DNA from: Gnetum montanum
Lineage: Eukaryota; Streptophyta; Gnetopsida; Gnetales; Gnetaceae
DNA: 39,221 nucleotides
NCBI GenBank assembly: GCA_015680685.1
Contig: MNCI01026504.1
Location: forward strand, 214,216 to 253,436
Reading direction: 5' to 3'
Position 1 is the first letter of the stretch. Each line of letters starts with the position of its first letter. The translations under genes and the position numbers were made by a program. Positions 31,201-38,608 of this stretch are shown piece by piece. The notes below the pieces were generated by a model, which saw only the letters and a list, made by a program, of their open reading frames with translations, was not told where the DNA came from and ran no database searches.

Positions 31201-33957
31201 AAATAAAACTTGTATTAGAACCATGATACCATTAACCTAATGGCTTAAAGTACTTGTCTATTAACAACCTATATGTTTTACATAAGAGCATTTGAAGTTG
31301 AAAATCCACCTTATCTACCTACATACTCATGGTGAACAAATTTGTCTTTGAGTTAGATTTATAGGAACAAAAGCTTAGAAATCTGATCATCTTATGACAA
31401 AGTGAATCTAATTTTTCTTAAAAAGTAAAATCCTAGCATATTACATATTTGACAAGGCTAGTTTAAAAAAAAGGTATGCTTATAATACTAGTATGTCCAT
31501 AAGTTGGTATCTAGCAACACACTTATAAGCCACCTGACAGGATTGTACATGGTAAGAATACATGTGCATCATAAAATCATTATATCACAGAAAAAAGTTG
31601 ACAGCAAAAAATAACTAATCTTAAATAAATAAATAGCACCTCGAGACTTCCATGAAAGTTGTGCTATAAGGACATAAAACACAAAATGAATCTAAAAACC
31701 CTGCAAGGATAACAACCTGGTATCAAACAGTTCACTGGCAAGAGTAAAAGATTAAGAATAACTTAAACTTTAATAGATTATGGATTTAAACTCCATTCAT
31801 ACCAATAGAAGGCATGGTAAAAAGAAAAGTTGATCTGTGTTCAAAGTACAGCTATAAAAACATGAAATATTCTATCAGTAGTATGCAGTCTCTAAACTGA
31901 TAAGATAAAACTTTGTTTTTATTTATAGCGATTACTAACTCATCTTGAAGACCATATAAACATAACAATATAAGAAGATGGAGCAATTTATTAAAACCCT
32001 GCCCAACTCAAAGGCGGAAGCTCTAAGAAACAGTGACCTTATGTGTTTACAAGAAGGTAAACACAAGATTAATAATCAATTTAAAATATAATCCTGTTGA
32101 GTTTATAATTGAATCTTCAAGCTGATTACCTTTTTTTTTCGGTTGCTAGTAAAAGTGAAAGTGTCTGTACATTATTATTTTATGGGCTGCTATTGGTAAA
32201 CATTGTTATTATCAGCATATATTCAACATACCTTTTTATTGCTAGTGGCAGCATAACAAAAACAAAGGAACAAATATCCAGCTAATCTATACGCCAAAGC
32301 TTTCCCTAAATTCAATTTTAACATTTTGTATGTAATCGATCCATCATAGGCCAATATTATCACAGCAAAAATGAACAATGCACTTATTTAGGGATCATAT
32401 GTCCTGCCTGAATATACATATCATTTCTTTTTCAGTTGTACATAATGAAGTTGATTAAGATTTCATTGTTAACGATATCACAAGTTCAATCCTCAGTTAT
32501 CAGTATTATCATTCAATGTTAGCAAGTAATATAAAGTTTTCAAATTTGAGCCTCTCCACTAATTGATTAAGATGTCCAATGAAAGACAATAGTCCACGTA
32601 ACCCCTAGGCATACAGCCAGCTGATTTTAACCTAAGTATAACAAATGGTTGGTTTTAAGTATGAATTATTCTTTGTAGTTATTTTAATCATCACAGCATT
32701 TTGGTTTTATGTCAAGGTAGCCATGTACTCATCCCAAGACTTAACTATAAGTTTTCTTTCTGTTTTGAGAGACTCTCTTGTTAAGAGCTCTCACCTTGTA
32801 GATTCAAAATCTTGATGACAATTTCATTTGTAATAATGATCTCTCTATAAAGCATTCTACGGAGTGATTATTGTTGAAAGATATCAGGGATGTAATATAA
32901 TCAAAACACAAACTCATACAAAGAAATATCACATTTGATGAGATAAACAGCCTTGTCTGCATCTCGGCCTACGTGTTGTATCCGCGTGTAAAGTTAGCAT
33001 GGGTATAAGAATCTTATTCAAGAATTATCCAAAAGCTCATTTTGGCAGGGTAGGATCAAGAAACCATGATGATGATAATTTCATGTTTTAATTTATTTTT
33101 GTAGGCATGAATAATAATCATCATGATGCCTTTGTCCAACAACAATAGTTATGATAATTTTCTATTCATATACAAAGAACTTTAAATAAATTCTTTGATT
33201 ATTGTTCACACGAATTCAAAGCCGTCGGTAAAAGTTCGTTCAAACATTTTGGGTTTGAAATTCAATAAATGCGTAGCAATTTCATGAGCAAGGAAATCTT
33301 TATTTTTGATCATGTGGGAAACTATTAATAAATGAAGCTCGCTGTTTGCAAAACGCTTCAACGGTAAATAAAGAACACAGTATTTTCATTTAAAGCATTA
33401 AACAAATGTAACTGCAAAAATGCAAACGTTCAGTAACTCTTGCAACTATGATACACTTCCGCTATCGCTAAACTGGTTCAGGGCTACTCGTAATAGCATC
33501 TAGTAGTCTATTATATTACATTTGAATGTTTCTTGGTTTAATACATAGATTTGCACATTGAGAACGATTACATAGCAACCGCATAAAATGCAAGATCAGA
33601 TGAAGGAGACCTGTATTTCTGGAAGCTCAAATAAAACTTTATGGGAAACCAAATTAAAATAAGATTGCATACCCAATAGGCCATAGTGTTAACGTTGCTG
33701 AATTCCAACCCAAGCTTTCTCCAATGAAACGCAGATCGCTCCAGTAGCCCTAGACCGCTCACATTTCTTGATAAAAATACCAGTGACATGACTATTGCAA
33801 TAAACAGAAAAACCAATGTCCAATCCTTAGGTCTTGATGAAATCAAAACTCTGTCTGCTGCACTTGCATCTGCTTTCTGAGAGCAGCGTCTAACGAATTT
33901 TCCGGCTCTCTTCATTGAAGACTCATCTTCCTGATGCTGCACAAACTGAGACATCAT
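16176..33957 (-). CDS. Nucleotide-diphospho-sugar transferase family protein (GT77/PF03407-like), four exons, apparently intact
   Basis: The four exons (33957-33673, 22517-22152, 16930-16449, 16203-16176) join to about 386 residues. Residues ~45-63 (DWTLVFLFIAIVMSLVFLS) form one hydrophobic segment after a basic N-terminus, as expected of a Golgi type II membrane glycosyltransferase. The catalytic domain runs from ~100 to 355. It includes VIVTTLNHAW, TEGVDFSAEKFFMT, YLKMMWRRI, then MGYNFVFTDADVMW, whose DAD (218-220) is the metal/sugar-nucleotide DxD motif. NGGFNFVKSN (~256-265), PGKHDQD (~283-289), YFGGFC and TMHANCC (~330-336) follow. All of these are hallmarks of the plant At4g15970-like group of PF03407. 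Donor substrate and acceptor are not known for this group. No stop or frameshift interrupts the exons. The introns (11155, 5221 and 245 bp) are GT-AG; the two large ones are filled with retroelement relics. Family assignment is very secure. The exon 1 to exon 2 join is the least certain, because a small extra exon could be hidden in intron 1. Confidence 0.9.
16204..16448 (-). other. Intron 3 of the glycosyltransferase gene
   Basis: This is a 245-bp GT-AG intron, the only one of ordinary plant size in the gene. I saw no repeat in it. Confidence 0.75.
16449..16930 (-). CDS. Exon 3 of the glycosyltransferase gene (DxD and C-terminal half of catalytic domain)
   Basis: The acceptor TTTCTGCAG|GAT opens directly with DADVMWFR, so the FTDAD catalytic motif is built across the exon 2/3 junction. 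The exon carries NGGFNFVKSN, FYKYWYMS, PGKHDQD, RFLDTAYFGGFCEPS, TMHANCCYGL and LDDWKRF, all conserved family signatures. It ends ...WKDPLQC-AG with donor GT at 16448-16447, leaving phase 2. Without splicing the frame runs into a stop after a low-complexity FIFIFIYFY run, which confirms the donor. Confidence 0.93.
17465..17590 (-). repeat. tRNA-derived SINE family 2, copy in intron 2
   Basis: On the minus strand: GGAATGATGGTAAGGTGCTT, GTTTATCAAGTTATAAGACC, TGGGTTTTAGCTTGGG, then AAAAGAGGTTAGGATTTTAC. This is the same order as 7775-7885. Confidence 0.6.
17720..17960 (+). repeat. Dispersed repeat family X, copy 2 (in intron 2)
   Basis: This is a diverged partner of 4555-4810. GAGGTGAAGTGGAACAACAA, CCTCTAAGGGATTGA, AACAACCCTAGG and TTATTAATAAAGTTC appear in the same order and at similar spacing. 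Confidence 0.6.
18254..18350 (-). mobile_element. LINE-like 3' tail
   Basis: On the minus strand this reads as a 3' untranslated tail. CTTGTATTTCCTTGC and TACATTAATACATTCC lead to ACTTTTCTCAAAAAAA. Plant L1 LINEs commonly end this way. It abuts the plus-strand RT relic, so two insertions, or an inversion, meet here. Confidence 0.5.
18355..19077 (+). pseudogene. LINE reverse-transcriptase C-terminal part with zinc-binding domain (copy 1)
   Basis: This is a 5'-truncated relic of the same LINE family as 22895-25505. It opens in the RT thumb: AVACFMAAIPTPPNAVINAV, then SFV-stop-EGGKGGHKIHLVRWE. Copy 2 has FVWSGGKGGRKMHLVSW here, so the stop is TGG changed to TGA. HPRSAGGLGI follows. Then comes a zf-RVT domain with KKIKIFLWLLQNDALPVRA, CPTC, HFAVEC and MRAMW. 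At least one frameshift and one stop are present. The block is far richer in GC than the surrounding intron. The left border sits beside a minus-strand LINE-like tail. Confidence 0.85.
19184..20147 (+). pseudogene. Transposase_32-like domain plus coiled coil fused behind LINE RT (copy 1, with assembly gap)
   Basis: It continues from the RT relic in a plausible common frame (...TAWKEIETTMGITPTFKP). The conserved block reads FFSNWVNNRTFFRGREIWIT, SSIASYLGASIAGQII and D-x3-FFDGPVP, aligning residue for residue with copy 2. After a frameshift near 19490 comes GLHFVFLRYLKLGSQVNLPY, then FFKEAL. A 107-base N gap (19692-19798) interrupts it. Beyond the gap is a long Glu/Gln/Arg coiled coil (e.g. KREQEWVRQQELMAEAARA, EELTQEEEAQRRREQAEQVE) ending in TGA at 20145-20147. 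Two in-frame TAGs in the coiled coil (LR-stop-ATQRV, ALA-stop-AWAD) sit where Gln fits. Related plant domains occur next to transposon proteins; their function is unknown to me. Confidence 0.7.
19692..19798. other. Assembly gap (Ns)
   Basis: A run of 107 Ns lies inside the copy 1 Transposase_32-like pseudogene. Single Ns also occur at 10891 and 19091. Any protein model across this point is incomplete. Confidence 0.99.
20133..20266. repeat. Direct repeat of 47/46 bp at the 3' edge of the copy 1 composite relic
   Basis: The unit from GACAAAGGGACATGACACAA to ...CAGACCCAAGGAG occurs at 20133-20179 and again at 20221-20266, offset 88. The two differ by one A. The first copy overlaps the end of the coiled-coil frame. 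Confidence 0.85.
20755..21707 (-). pseudogene. LINE ORF1 relic (DUF4283 domain and zinc knuckle), antisense to the RT relic
   Basis: Read on the minus strand, the first frame (21707-21291) has a Gly-rich N-terminus and then ALPLEGLTTVELSLIGKFIS, GAGPNLDLVKKWIAVHW. This is the opening of a DUF4283 domain. A frameshift near 21285 moves to the next frame (21281-21012): FSLFKVQRRDRVLIGGPWFF, RGLALTHWRSG, ILIHLSRIPWEFWTLDFLRT, ARFFGEFISFD. That is the classic GPWxF...W...(L/I)P..FW core. A third piece (20979-20755) ends with a knuckle-like CGKSGRLTKDC. DUF4283 ORF1 proteins are RNA-binding partners of plant L1-type LINEs. Frameshifts make it non-functional. It may belong to the same insertion as the minus-strand tail at 18254-18350. 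Confidence 0.8.
22152..22517 (-). CDS. Exon 2 of the glycosyltransferase gene (N-terminal half of catalytic domain)
   Basis: This exon has 122 codons, read RNDEDTLKNILEK... to ...EMGYNFVFT. The acceptor is TATATTACAG|AGG and the donor is ACG|GTATGC; both ends are phase 0. The segments VIVTTLNHAW, FLESFHIG, LVILTLDQKAHDRC and YLKMMWRRIKFL match the conserved first half of the PF03407 domain. The exon is isolated. The antisense LINE ORF1 relic ends about 450 bases downstream, and a LINE ORF2 relic begins about 380 bases upstream on the opposite strand. Confidence 0.92.
22645..22764. repeat. Perfect 34-bp direct repeat in intron 1 close to the exon 2 acceptor
   Basis: ATATCAACTGAGGATAATGA plus 14 further bases occurs at 22645-22678 and identically at 22731-22764, offset 86. 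Identity over 34 bases among decayed DNA suggests a recent local duplication, 130-250 bases upstream of exon 2. Confidence 0.9.
22895..25505 (+). pseudogene. LINE ORF2 relic: end of endonuclease, reverse transcriptase, zinc-binding domain
   Basis: This is a decayed non-LTR retrotransposon ORF2 lacking its 5' part. In order it shows: the endonuclease C-terminus (NDLEIMGCKYTWSN near 22900, then KIDQIWVSSS and ASDHWSIL with the conserved SDH); a coiled linker with WLRERDKHTRFFFATAKN near 23450-23510; and RT blocks NKAPGPDG (~23754-23777), LPKV, KLDITKAYDTASW (~24136-24174), GLRQGNPLSLLLFIIVMD (~24310-24363) and HYANDMMVF (~24433-24459). The thumb follows with FVWSGGKGGRKMHLVSW, then the zf-RVT domain (PEKIKVFGWLLKHRALPVRT, CLLC...H...C). 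The catalytic (F/Y)ADD reads YAND, so the first Asp is Asn. There are many stops, most of them TAG, and several frameshifts, so it is certainly dead. It is inserted in intron 1 antisense to the host gene. Confidence 0.92.
23360..23413 (+). repeat. 21-bp tandem repeat, three copies, inside the LINE relic
   Basis: The unit begins CAGGAGCTACTT at 23360, 23381 and (diverging after CAGGAGCTT) 23402. In frame it encodes repeated LRELQEL-like heptads, extending a coiled coil between the endonuclease and RT domains. This is a local in-frame duplication in the ancestral element. Confidence 0.75.
25627..26664 (+). pseudogene. Transposase_32-like domain plus coiled coil fused behind LINE RT (copy 2)
   Basis: Directly after the zinc-binding domain of the LINE relic lies a second conserved region. 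One frame (25654-25917) reads FYENWVGNVTQYKGRKIEVS, then ALATALGMNVEGEVV and a D-x3-FFNGTIP motif. After a frameshift near 25950 come HFAFLKHMQNSTPINLAQFF and ESL. This pattern resembles the plant Transposase_32 / 'putative plant transposon protein' family; the assignment is mine, from motif shape. From ~26215 a Glu/Gln-rich coiled coil follows (ELELEQTASGRMRLEACR, HWQLQWEELRQEAQRKA, MQDLQWMEAMIVEHQ). A further open stretch, 26491-26664, ends QWVRAERTYIRVAQPS-stop. Several in-frame stops are TAG, at positions where CAG (Gln) fits. It is homologous and colinear with 19184-20147. Confidence 0.72.
26665..26835 (+). other. G/T-rich 3' region of the composite relic ending in a T run
   Basis: Behind the last stop is a G/T-rich stretch (repeated GTTTGTTGTTT) and then AAGGAGGGGGGTTG followed by 15 T. 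This could be the 3' end of the element. The purine run also looks like a polypurine tract of an LTR element. I cannot define an exact boundary or target-site duplication. Confidence 0.4.
26836..28055. other. Intron 1 interval without a supportable gene
   Basis: Overlapping plus-strand frames at 27747-28066 are Phe/Leu/Cys-rich with no reliable motif. Otherwise the sequence is AT-rich and unremarkable. Confidence 0.45.
28061..29947. mobile_element. Foldback (long inverted repeat) element, 1.89 kb
   Basis: The left arm 28061-28694 and right arm 29296-29947 are inverted copies of each other. The outer 20 bases (TGTTGATGTGGAAATTTAGT) match perfectly. Internal blocks such as AATTTAAAAGAACATTAGAT and CCTTTTCGGT also match, with small indels and substitutions between the arms. 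The ends are TG...CA and the flanks share CATAT (28056-28060 and 29948-29952), a likely 5-bp target-site duplication. I recognise no transposase. Both arms retain a shadow of a coding frame on the side of ...RRLERLTLEF... and IPTEKE, perhaps from a retroelement gag. Because it lies in intron 1, the host pre-mRNA could fold into a hairpin of over 600 bp. Confidence 0.88.
28571..29335. repeat. Three tandem 258-bp units at the core of the foldback element
   Basis: Units start with AACCTTTCCAACCTTTTACA at 28571, 28829 and 29087. The third is about 9 bases shorter. Each unit contains its own inverted pair: a left part ending ...GAGGACGATACTAG and a right part starting CTAGTACTGTCCTC. So each unit can form a stem of about 39 bp, and the tandem array is built from the apex of the larger palindrome. 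Confidence 0.9.
33673..33957 (-). CDS. Exon 1 of the glycosyltransferase gene (start codon, membrane anchor)
   Basis: This exon encodes 95 residues. It has a charged cytosolic tail (MMSQFVQHQEDESSMKRAGK...), one membrane span at ~45-63, and a short stem ending ...NVNTMAYW. The donor is TGG|GTATGC at 33672-33671, phase 0. I chose the first ATG (33957) because an in-frame TAA lies 18 bases upstream; a second ATG follows directly. An alternative phase-0 donor (AAC|GTTAAC) exists 24 bases earlier but is a weaker match. The N-terminus of this family is poorly conserved, so the assignment rests on the type II anchor, the reading phase and the correct strand and order. No clear TATA box was identified upstream. 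Confidence 0.72.
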
Positions 33958-33980
33958 TAAAACGCATCTATCTTAAACAT
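33958..33980 (-). promoter_or_regulatory. Upstream mini-ORF overlapping the start codon
   Basis: An ATG at 33980-33978 starts a 7-residue frame (MFKIDAF). Its TAA overlaps the main start as TAATG. If the transcript begins upstream of 33980, this uORF would be translated first, with termination-reinitiation onto the glycosyltransferase start. Transcription start is not visible from sequence. Confidence 0.3.
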
Positions 33981-34780
33981 GAATCCGGAACAGCGTTTTC
34001 GCAAATGACAATCCCACGAAAGTACATGATATGGCAATGTATCAGAATTCATAAGCACACCGGCCTTCTATGGAGCCAGGATGCAAAGTGCCTGCAAATG
34101 GCAGTCTCGATTATGGGTATGAACTGATTTTTAATTGCACTGTATCCCAACTAGACACCACTGGAACAAGTGTCACATTATTTGATGTCTCGAAAACCGG
34201 TAATAATTTCAGCAATTACAGAATGATTCTTTTGTTTTCTGTTAGGAATTTGATTTTCTATCATTTTTTCTTTTTTTCATGAATTAGTATGTATGTATCT
34301 ATAGATTCACCGTTGGCAACCATGTTTGTGGACGGATGATAGAATTTAGAAGTTATTGTATATTTTGCTCTCCTTTATTTGTTTCCACATGTCTAACATG
34401 AACTAATAGATGGGCAACTATCTACTGGGAGGGATGATAGAATTTAGAAGTTATTGCGGTTCCTTTCTCTTTTTCTTGCATATATAGAAAACAATTGGAT
34501 ATATGGACAACTATCTTTTGGGCTGGATGATATAATTTAGAAGTTACTAGGTTCTCTCTCTTTGTCTTGCATACATAGAAAATAATTTGATTATAGTTTT
34601 TTCTTTTCTTTTGGGTAGCAAAGGAGGTATTATAATTCTATTTTCTTTTTTAATGGACAACTTTTTACCTAACAAGATAATGAGCTAACCACTTTAGCTA
34701 GTCAACATGATATTTTAAAAGAATTATAAAGGAATATAATGATGCCTTAAGTAGGAGATGTTGGAATCCTAAAATTATTG
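33981..34780. other. Upstream region of the glycosyltransferase gene
   Basis: This is the likely promoter side (the gene reads leftward). I could not pick a convincing TATA box. A short block recurs three times: GGATGATAGAATTTAGAAGTTATTG and close variants near 34334, 34432 and 34525. It alternates with ATATAGAAAACAATTGGAT-like sequence, an old tandem repeat with a period of about 95. Confidence 0.5.
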
Positions 34781-34782
34781 TA

Positions 34783-34905
34783 ATATACATACACCCTCAA
34801 AATAAATTCTAATTACAACTTTATAATTTAGCATTGCCCACTAGAATTAGGGCCATGATTTGGAGCTTTCAAATCAAGAGTCTCACCACTAGGCTAACAC
34901 ATCAT
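34783..34905 (-). repeat. tRNA-derived SINE family 1, copy F
   Basis: On the minus strand: GATGTGTTAGCCTAGTGGTG (A box matching TAGCCTAGTGG), CTCTTGATTTGAAAGCTCC, CCCTAATTCTAGTGGGCAAT (B-box region), then TTAGAATTTATT. The head matches copy A. Confidence 0.65.
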
Positions 34906-35797
34906 TATTATGATGCCTCAAGTATGACTAAAATTGACAACCTCTTACCTAACAAGACAATAAGCTAACACTCGAGCCACTAATCACTAACAATTTTCCT
35001 TTTCTTTATTAAACAATGAACTAACCATTTAAGCCATATCTCGTTTGTTCAAGTGATTATAGAAATCAAACTAAGTTATAAAATGCTTCAATGGGATTAT
35101 ATAAATCAAAGCAAGTTACGATTACTTATATGTCAAAACAAGATTTATGATTATAATTGATGGTATCTACTACTATTCAAATGAAGGAGAAAGTATGCCT
35201 TTATGCATAGTTTTAGTTAGAGAGCATTTGAAGGTTGCCAAAGTGAACTCCCTCTTATGGGAAAAGCATAGGATAGAAAGATGATAGGATAGGCGAGGAT
35301 GATATAAAATAAGGCTTACTAGATGACCTAGTTTCCTGCCATAAGCATTGGTTTAAGCCGTGCTAGTCTAGGAGCATGGTTTGACATGGGAATTAGGGTT
35401 TGATCAAGAATCATGGAAGAAAATTGGAAAAATTTAAAAACAATTCTTATTGGATGAATTCAAGGTGAAAACTCAAGTTTTATTAAAAGCTACTGGAAGC
35501 TGAAGTAATATATTAGTTCTTAATATTTTACATGACTAAAAAATAACAATAAGGACTCAAAAGAGATCATCCAAAAATCTCAACAAGAAGGGTAATTCTA
35601 TGAAGAACAATTGTAGCTACAAAAAAAGGGTATTGATAATATTGATGAAATATTAAATTCAAAGCAAGTTTAGAAACTTGTGATGGAGAAATTTTTACAA
35701 AGATGGAAAAATGAGGCACAAATACTGAAAAAAATCAATTTTAATAGAAAAATATTAGTGTTAATATACATGATGAAATAGAGATCTACATGTAACG

Positions 35798-35998
35798 ATT
35801 CCAATGACCATGAGAACACTAATTAGCATAGTAAGAATAGAATCACACCATCTCCAAGTTGAAATTGGAAGGTGGAACAATGAACAACATGAAGATAGAA
35901 TATGTCGATTATGTTTTCTGTAAATAGTAGAAGATGAGCAATATGTATTATTAGAATGTCATGGAACAAGTTTCTTTAGAAGAAAATGGCAAATTTCT
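35798..35998 (+). pseudogene. Relic of a non-LTR retrotransposon C-terminal zinc motif
   Basis: One frame reads IPMTMRTLISIVRIESHHLQ, VEIGRWNNEQHEDRICRLC, a TAA, then IVEDEQYVLLEC and FFRRKW. The chain R-x-x-H-x-L-x-(V/I)-E-x-G-R, CxxC, VEDE, LLEC is the usual C-terminal end of certain LINE polyproteins. The His of the usual VEDExHF is Tyr here. The upstream part of the element is not recognisable. It differs clearly from the zf-RVT type found in the two intron relics. Confidence 0.55.
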
Positions 35999-36009
35999 AG
36001 TTAGTTGAT

Positions 36010-37000
36010 GATTAGCAAGTATGCCCAATGCCTAACTATACGATCTACAAGTGTTGTGGTAGACCATGTCATAATTCATGGATAGATTTAGTGTGGTGTC
36101 TAGTATAGTTTATTGTGATTGTAGATCTATATCTTCCTAACTATACTTGTAGCAACCCTTAACTTATATGGTTAAGTATAGTTTAGGTACATGATATTTG
36201 ATGTTTTATGGCCATAACTAAGTCAAGTGAAAATATAAAAAATAATTATTTAATATAATTATAAAATAATGGAAATACATCCTAAACTAGCCTAAGGGTT
36301 ATCAGTGTTCATCTCTAACTTTTTGTCATATCCTAGACATGTGCATGGATTGTTGGGATTATTAAGCCATATCGCTATTAGACTAACAAAGTGTGTTGCA
36401 ACTAGGATTACCAAGCCAATATGTTTTAACACTGGAATCTAAATTATGCTTATTTTTCCATATTATTAACATGCATTAAAATCATAAATAGTAAGTCAAA
36501 TTGCATTAGAGAGTAAATAACAAGAAAAGTAAATTTAGTCTAAGTTAGAGTGCTGCAATGAAGAAGAATAAAAATTAGTCTTATTGTCTTTCATAAATTA
36601 CATCCAAGTACCTTTCACTTGAATAAGACTCTGTACAATTGACTCGAATTCATATTGCAGGTACTCACTAACTAATACAAGAAATGAGAAATCAAACTAC
36701 AAGAGTTCAACTAAGCTACCTACCATCTGATGTCATAAATGTAGTAGGTGAGATATATTTATAGGCATTTATTACAACTACGACTCTACAAATATGACTT
36801 CATTTTATGAGCTATGAGAATATGACTTCATTTATAATAGGTAGTCACAACCCATGATATGAAGTCATAGTTGTAATAGATGTATATAAAGACAACTCAT
36901 CTACTACATTTATGATAGTCATTGATGACCACAACTTTATTGTTAATCATACCTATATAGCTAACTAAAAACTTGTTCTTGAGTCATATAATAAAAGAGA
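36010..37000 (+). repeat. LTR-like repeat family R, copy 2, with internal inverted repeat
   Basis: Blocks shared with the other R copies are AGTATAGTTTAGG-like, AGGATTACCAAGCC and GTCATAAATGTAGTAGGTGA, followed by ATATTTATAGGCATTTATTA. The segment 36732-36790 is repeated in inverted orientation at about 36860-36922, both including CATAAATGTAGTAG(G/A)TGAG and TTACAACTA. Confidence 0.62.
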
Positions 37001-37208
37001 TAGAGTTTTGTTACAAAATTTATGGAAGTAACACTAATTTACTCTAATTACAGTTGATTGACATTACTAAATTTTGAGTGTTGCATTACAAAATTTATCT
37101 ATGGTTATTTTACAAAAGTAATAGAAAGAATATACGTGACATAAAAAATTATCAAAAACTATAAAAATCTTCAAAAATCTCATCATTGATAAATCTTCAT
37201 GTTATTTC

Positions 37209-38100
37209 TAATAGTATGATGAGTAGCATGCAGTCCCTACGTCCAACCATAGGAATCACTAGTGTTCACTAAGCAATCCAATCAAATTTTGTAGACTTTA
37301 GCTTTCTAAGTACATTAGATCTAAGTAGTGAATTTAAGGGATGTGATTGTTTTCTTCTCAGTTTCATTTGTGAAGTGCAAAGGTATGGTCAAGTATAACT
37401 AAGGCATACGATTTTTATCATTTTATATTTTTCGTTTAATTCACCTAAGTGTCAAGAATAAAATAATTAAATTTTTAATGAATCTAATAACTAACTAATG
37501 CTTAGCTAATCTTAACATAAGCATCTGTTCCCATCTGTCGTACACATCTTGAACACATTACAACACTACTAGGTTACCAAGCATTAAGTGCTATTGGGAT
37601 TACCAAGTGTTAAGCATATACTTAAGATGGTTGTACTTATGTGTATTAATTATCCAAAATTAATTAATTAATTAAATGCATTGAAGTAAAGTGCATGAAT
37701 AATAAATGCATTAAGTAAACCTTAGGCTAAGTCCAAGTGCTACAAGGTTTATGAAGAAAGCTCATCTTTATTGCCAGTCACATTGAGGTGCTTAGGCATA
37801 ACTGTGCTTGAATAAAAATCTATATACTTCTCACTCCTATCACTGGCACTTAGAAAATATTCTAACTTTAGGAAAACAAAAATGCAAAAGTTTGGCTAGC
37901 TACTAATGAATGAATGCCATAAATGTGGTTGGTGAGCATGTAGTTATAGGTAAGACACAGTGCTACATCAACGAGTACCCGTAGATGTAGCAAACCCTAT
38001 GTTGATGAGATCTCATCAACGTGATCAACACACAACTCATCATACCCCCATGACTAAATGAAAACTCATCTTGAAGTGAGAAAAAGGAGGAACAAGTTCT
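37209..38100 (+). repeat. LTR-like repeat family R, copy 3
   Basis: It begins GATGAGTAGCATGCAGTCCC. It contains GAAGTGCAAAGGTATGGTCA and AACTAAGGCATACGATT, which recur at 38609-38955. GGGATTACCAAGTGTTAAGC and GCCATAAATGTGGTTGGTGA recur in copies 1 and 2. A perfect 20-bp palindrome sits at 38001-38020. Confidence 0.65.
38001..38020. repeat. Perfect 20-bp palindrome
   Basis: GTTGATGAGATCTCATCAAC reads identically on both strands. It lies downstream of the TATA-like part of R copy 3. Confidence 0.95.
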
Positions 38101-38608
38101 TTGTAACATTTTGGGAAGGTGTGGAATCATTAACTAACTATTGACACACAACTGACACAAACAAAAACTAAGTGCCCAAGTGTATGAATTTACAAAATTT
38201 ACAAAATTTGATGTTTAGGACAACAAAATTAAACACCATGACAAAAATTAATAGCCCAACTCTTTTGGTGGCTTAAAGACAGGGAGAGAAATCGAATGGT
38301 CATAGGTGGTGGAAGTTCCTAGGGTGTCAAAGGATCTTCTCTTGCCTCTGAAGCACACAGCTATTGCGGTTGAAGCTATGGTTATGGCTATTTGACTATA
38401 GTTGCAACTGCTAGTGAAAGATAAAAAGCATCCAATGATGCTTTCATCTTCTCCTCCTTACTCATGGGATCATACACAGTCCATGTCACATCACCAATGT
38501 GGGCCGATATGGAAACATCCTAAGGATAGGGCATTGTAGGGAATAACTCCTTTACATTGACAAACCAAGCTATGAATTGTTTACATTCCACATTGAATGT
38601 CTTTATTG

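Larger units (their letters stand above)
22518..33672 (-). other. Intron 1 of the glycosyltransferase gene, 11.2 kb, with composite LINE relic and foldback element
   Basis: This GT-AG, phase-0 intron is huge by angiosperm standards but ordinary for conifers. It contains the LINE/Transposase_32-like composite relic (22895-26664) and a foldback element (28061-29947). The rest is AT-rich single-copy-looking sequence. In the 29950-33670 part I saw no gene and only weak traces of tRNA-like repeats, for example near 31230-31310 and 32760-32830. Confidence 0.7.

Noticed and set aside
31719-31730. TGGTATCAAACA as a tRNA-Met primer binding site of an LTR element
   Set aside because: Only the first eight bases match TGGTATCAGAGC, and no LTR end lies next to it.
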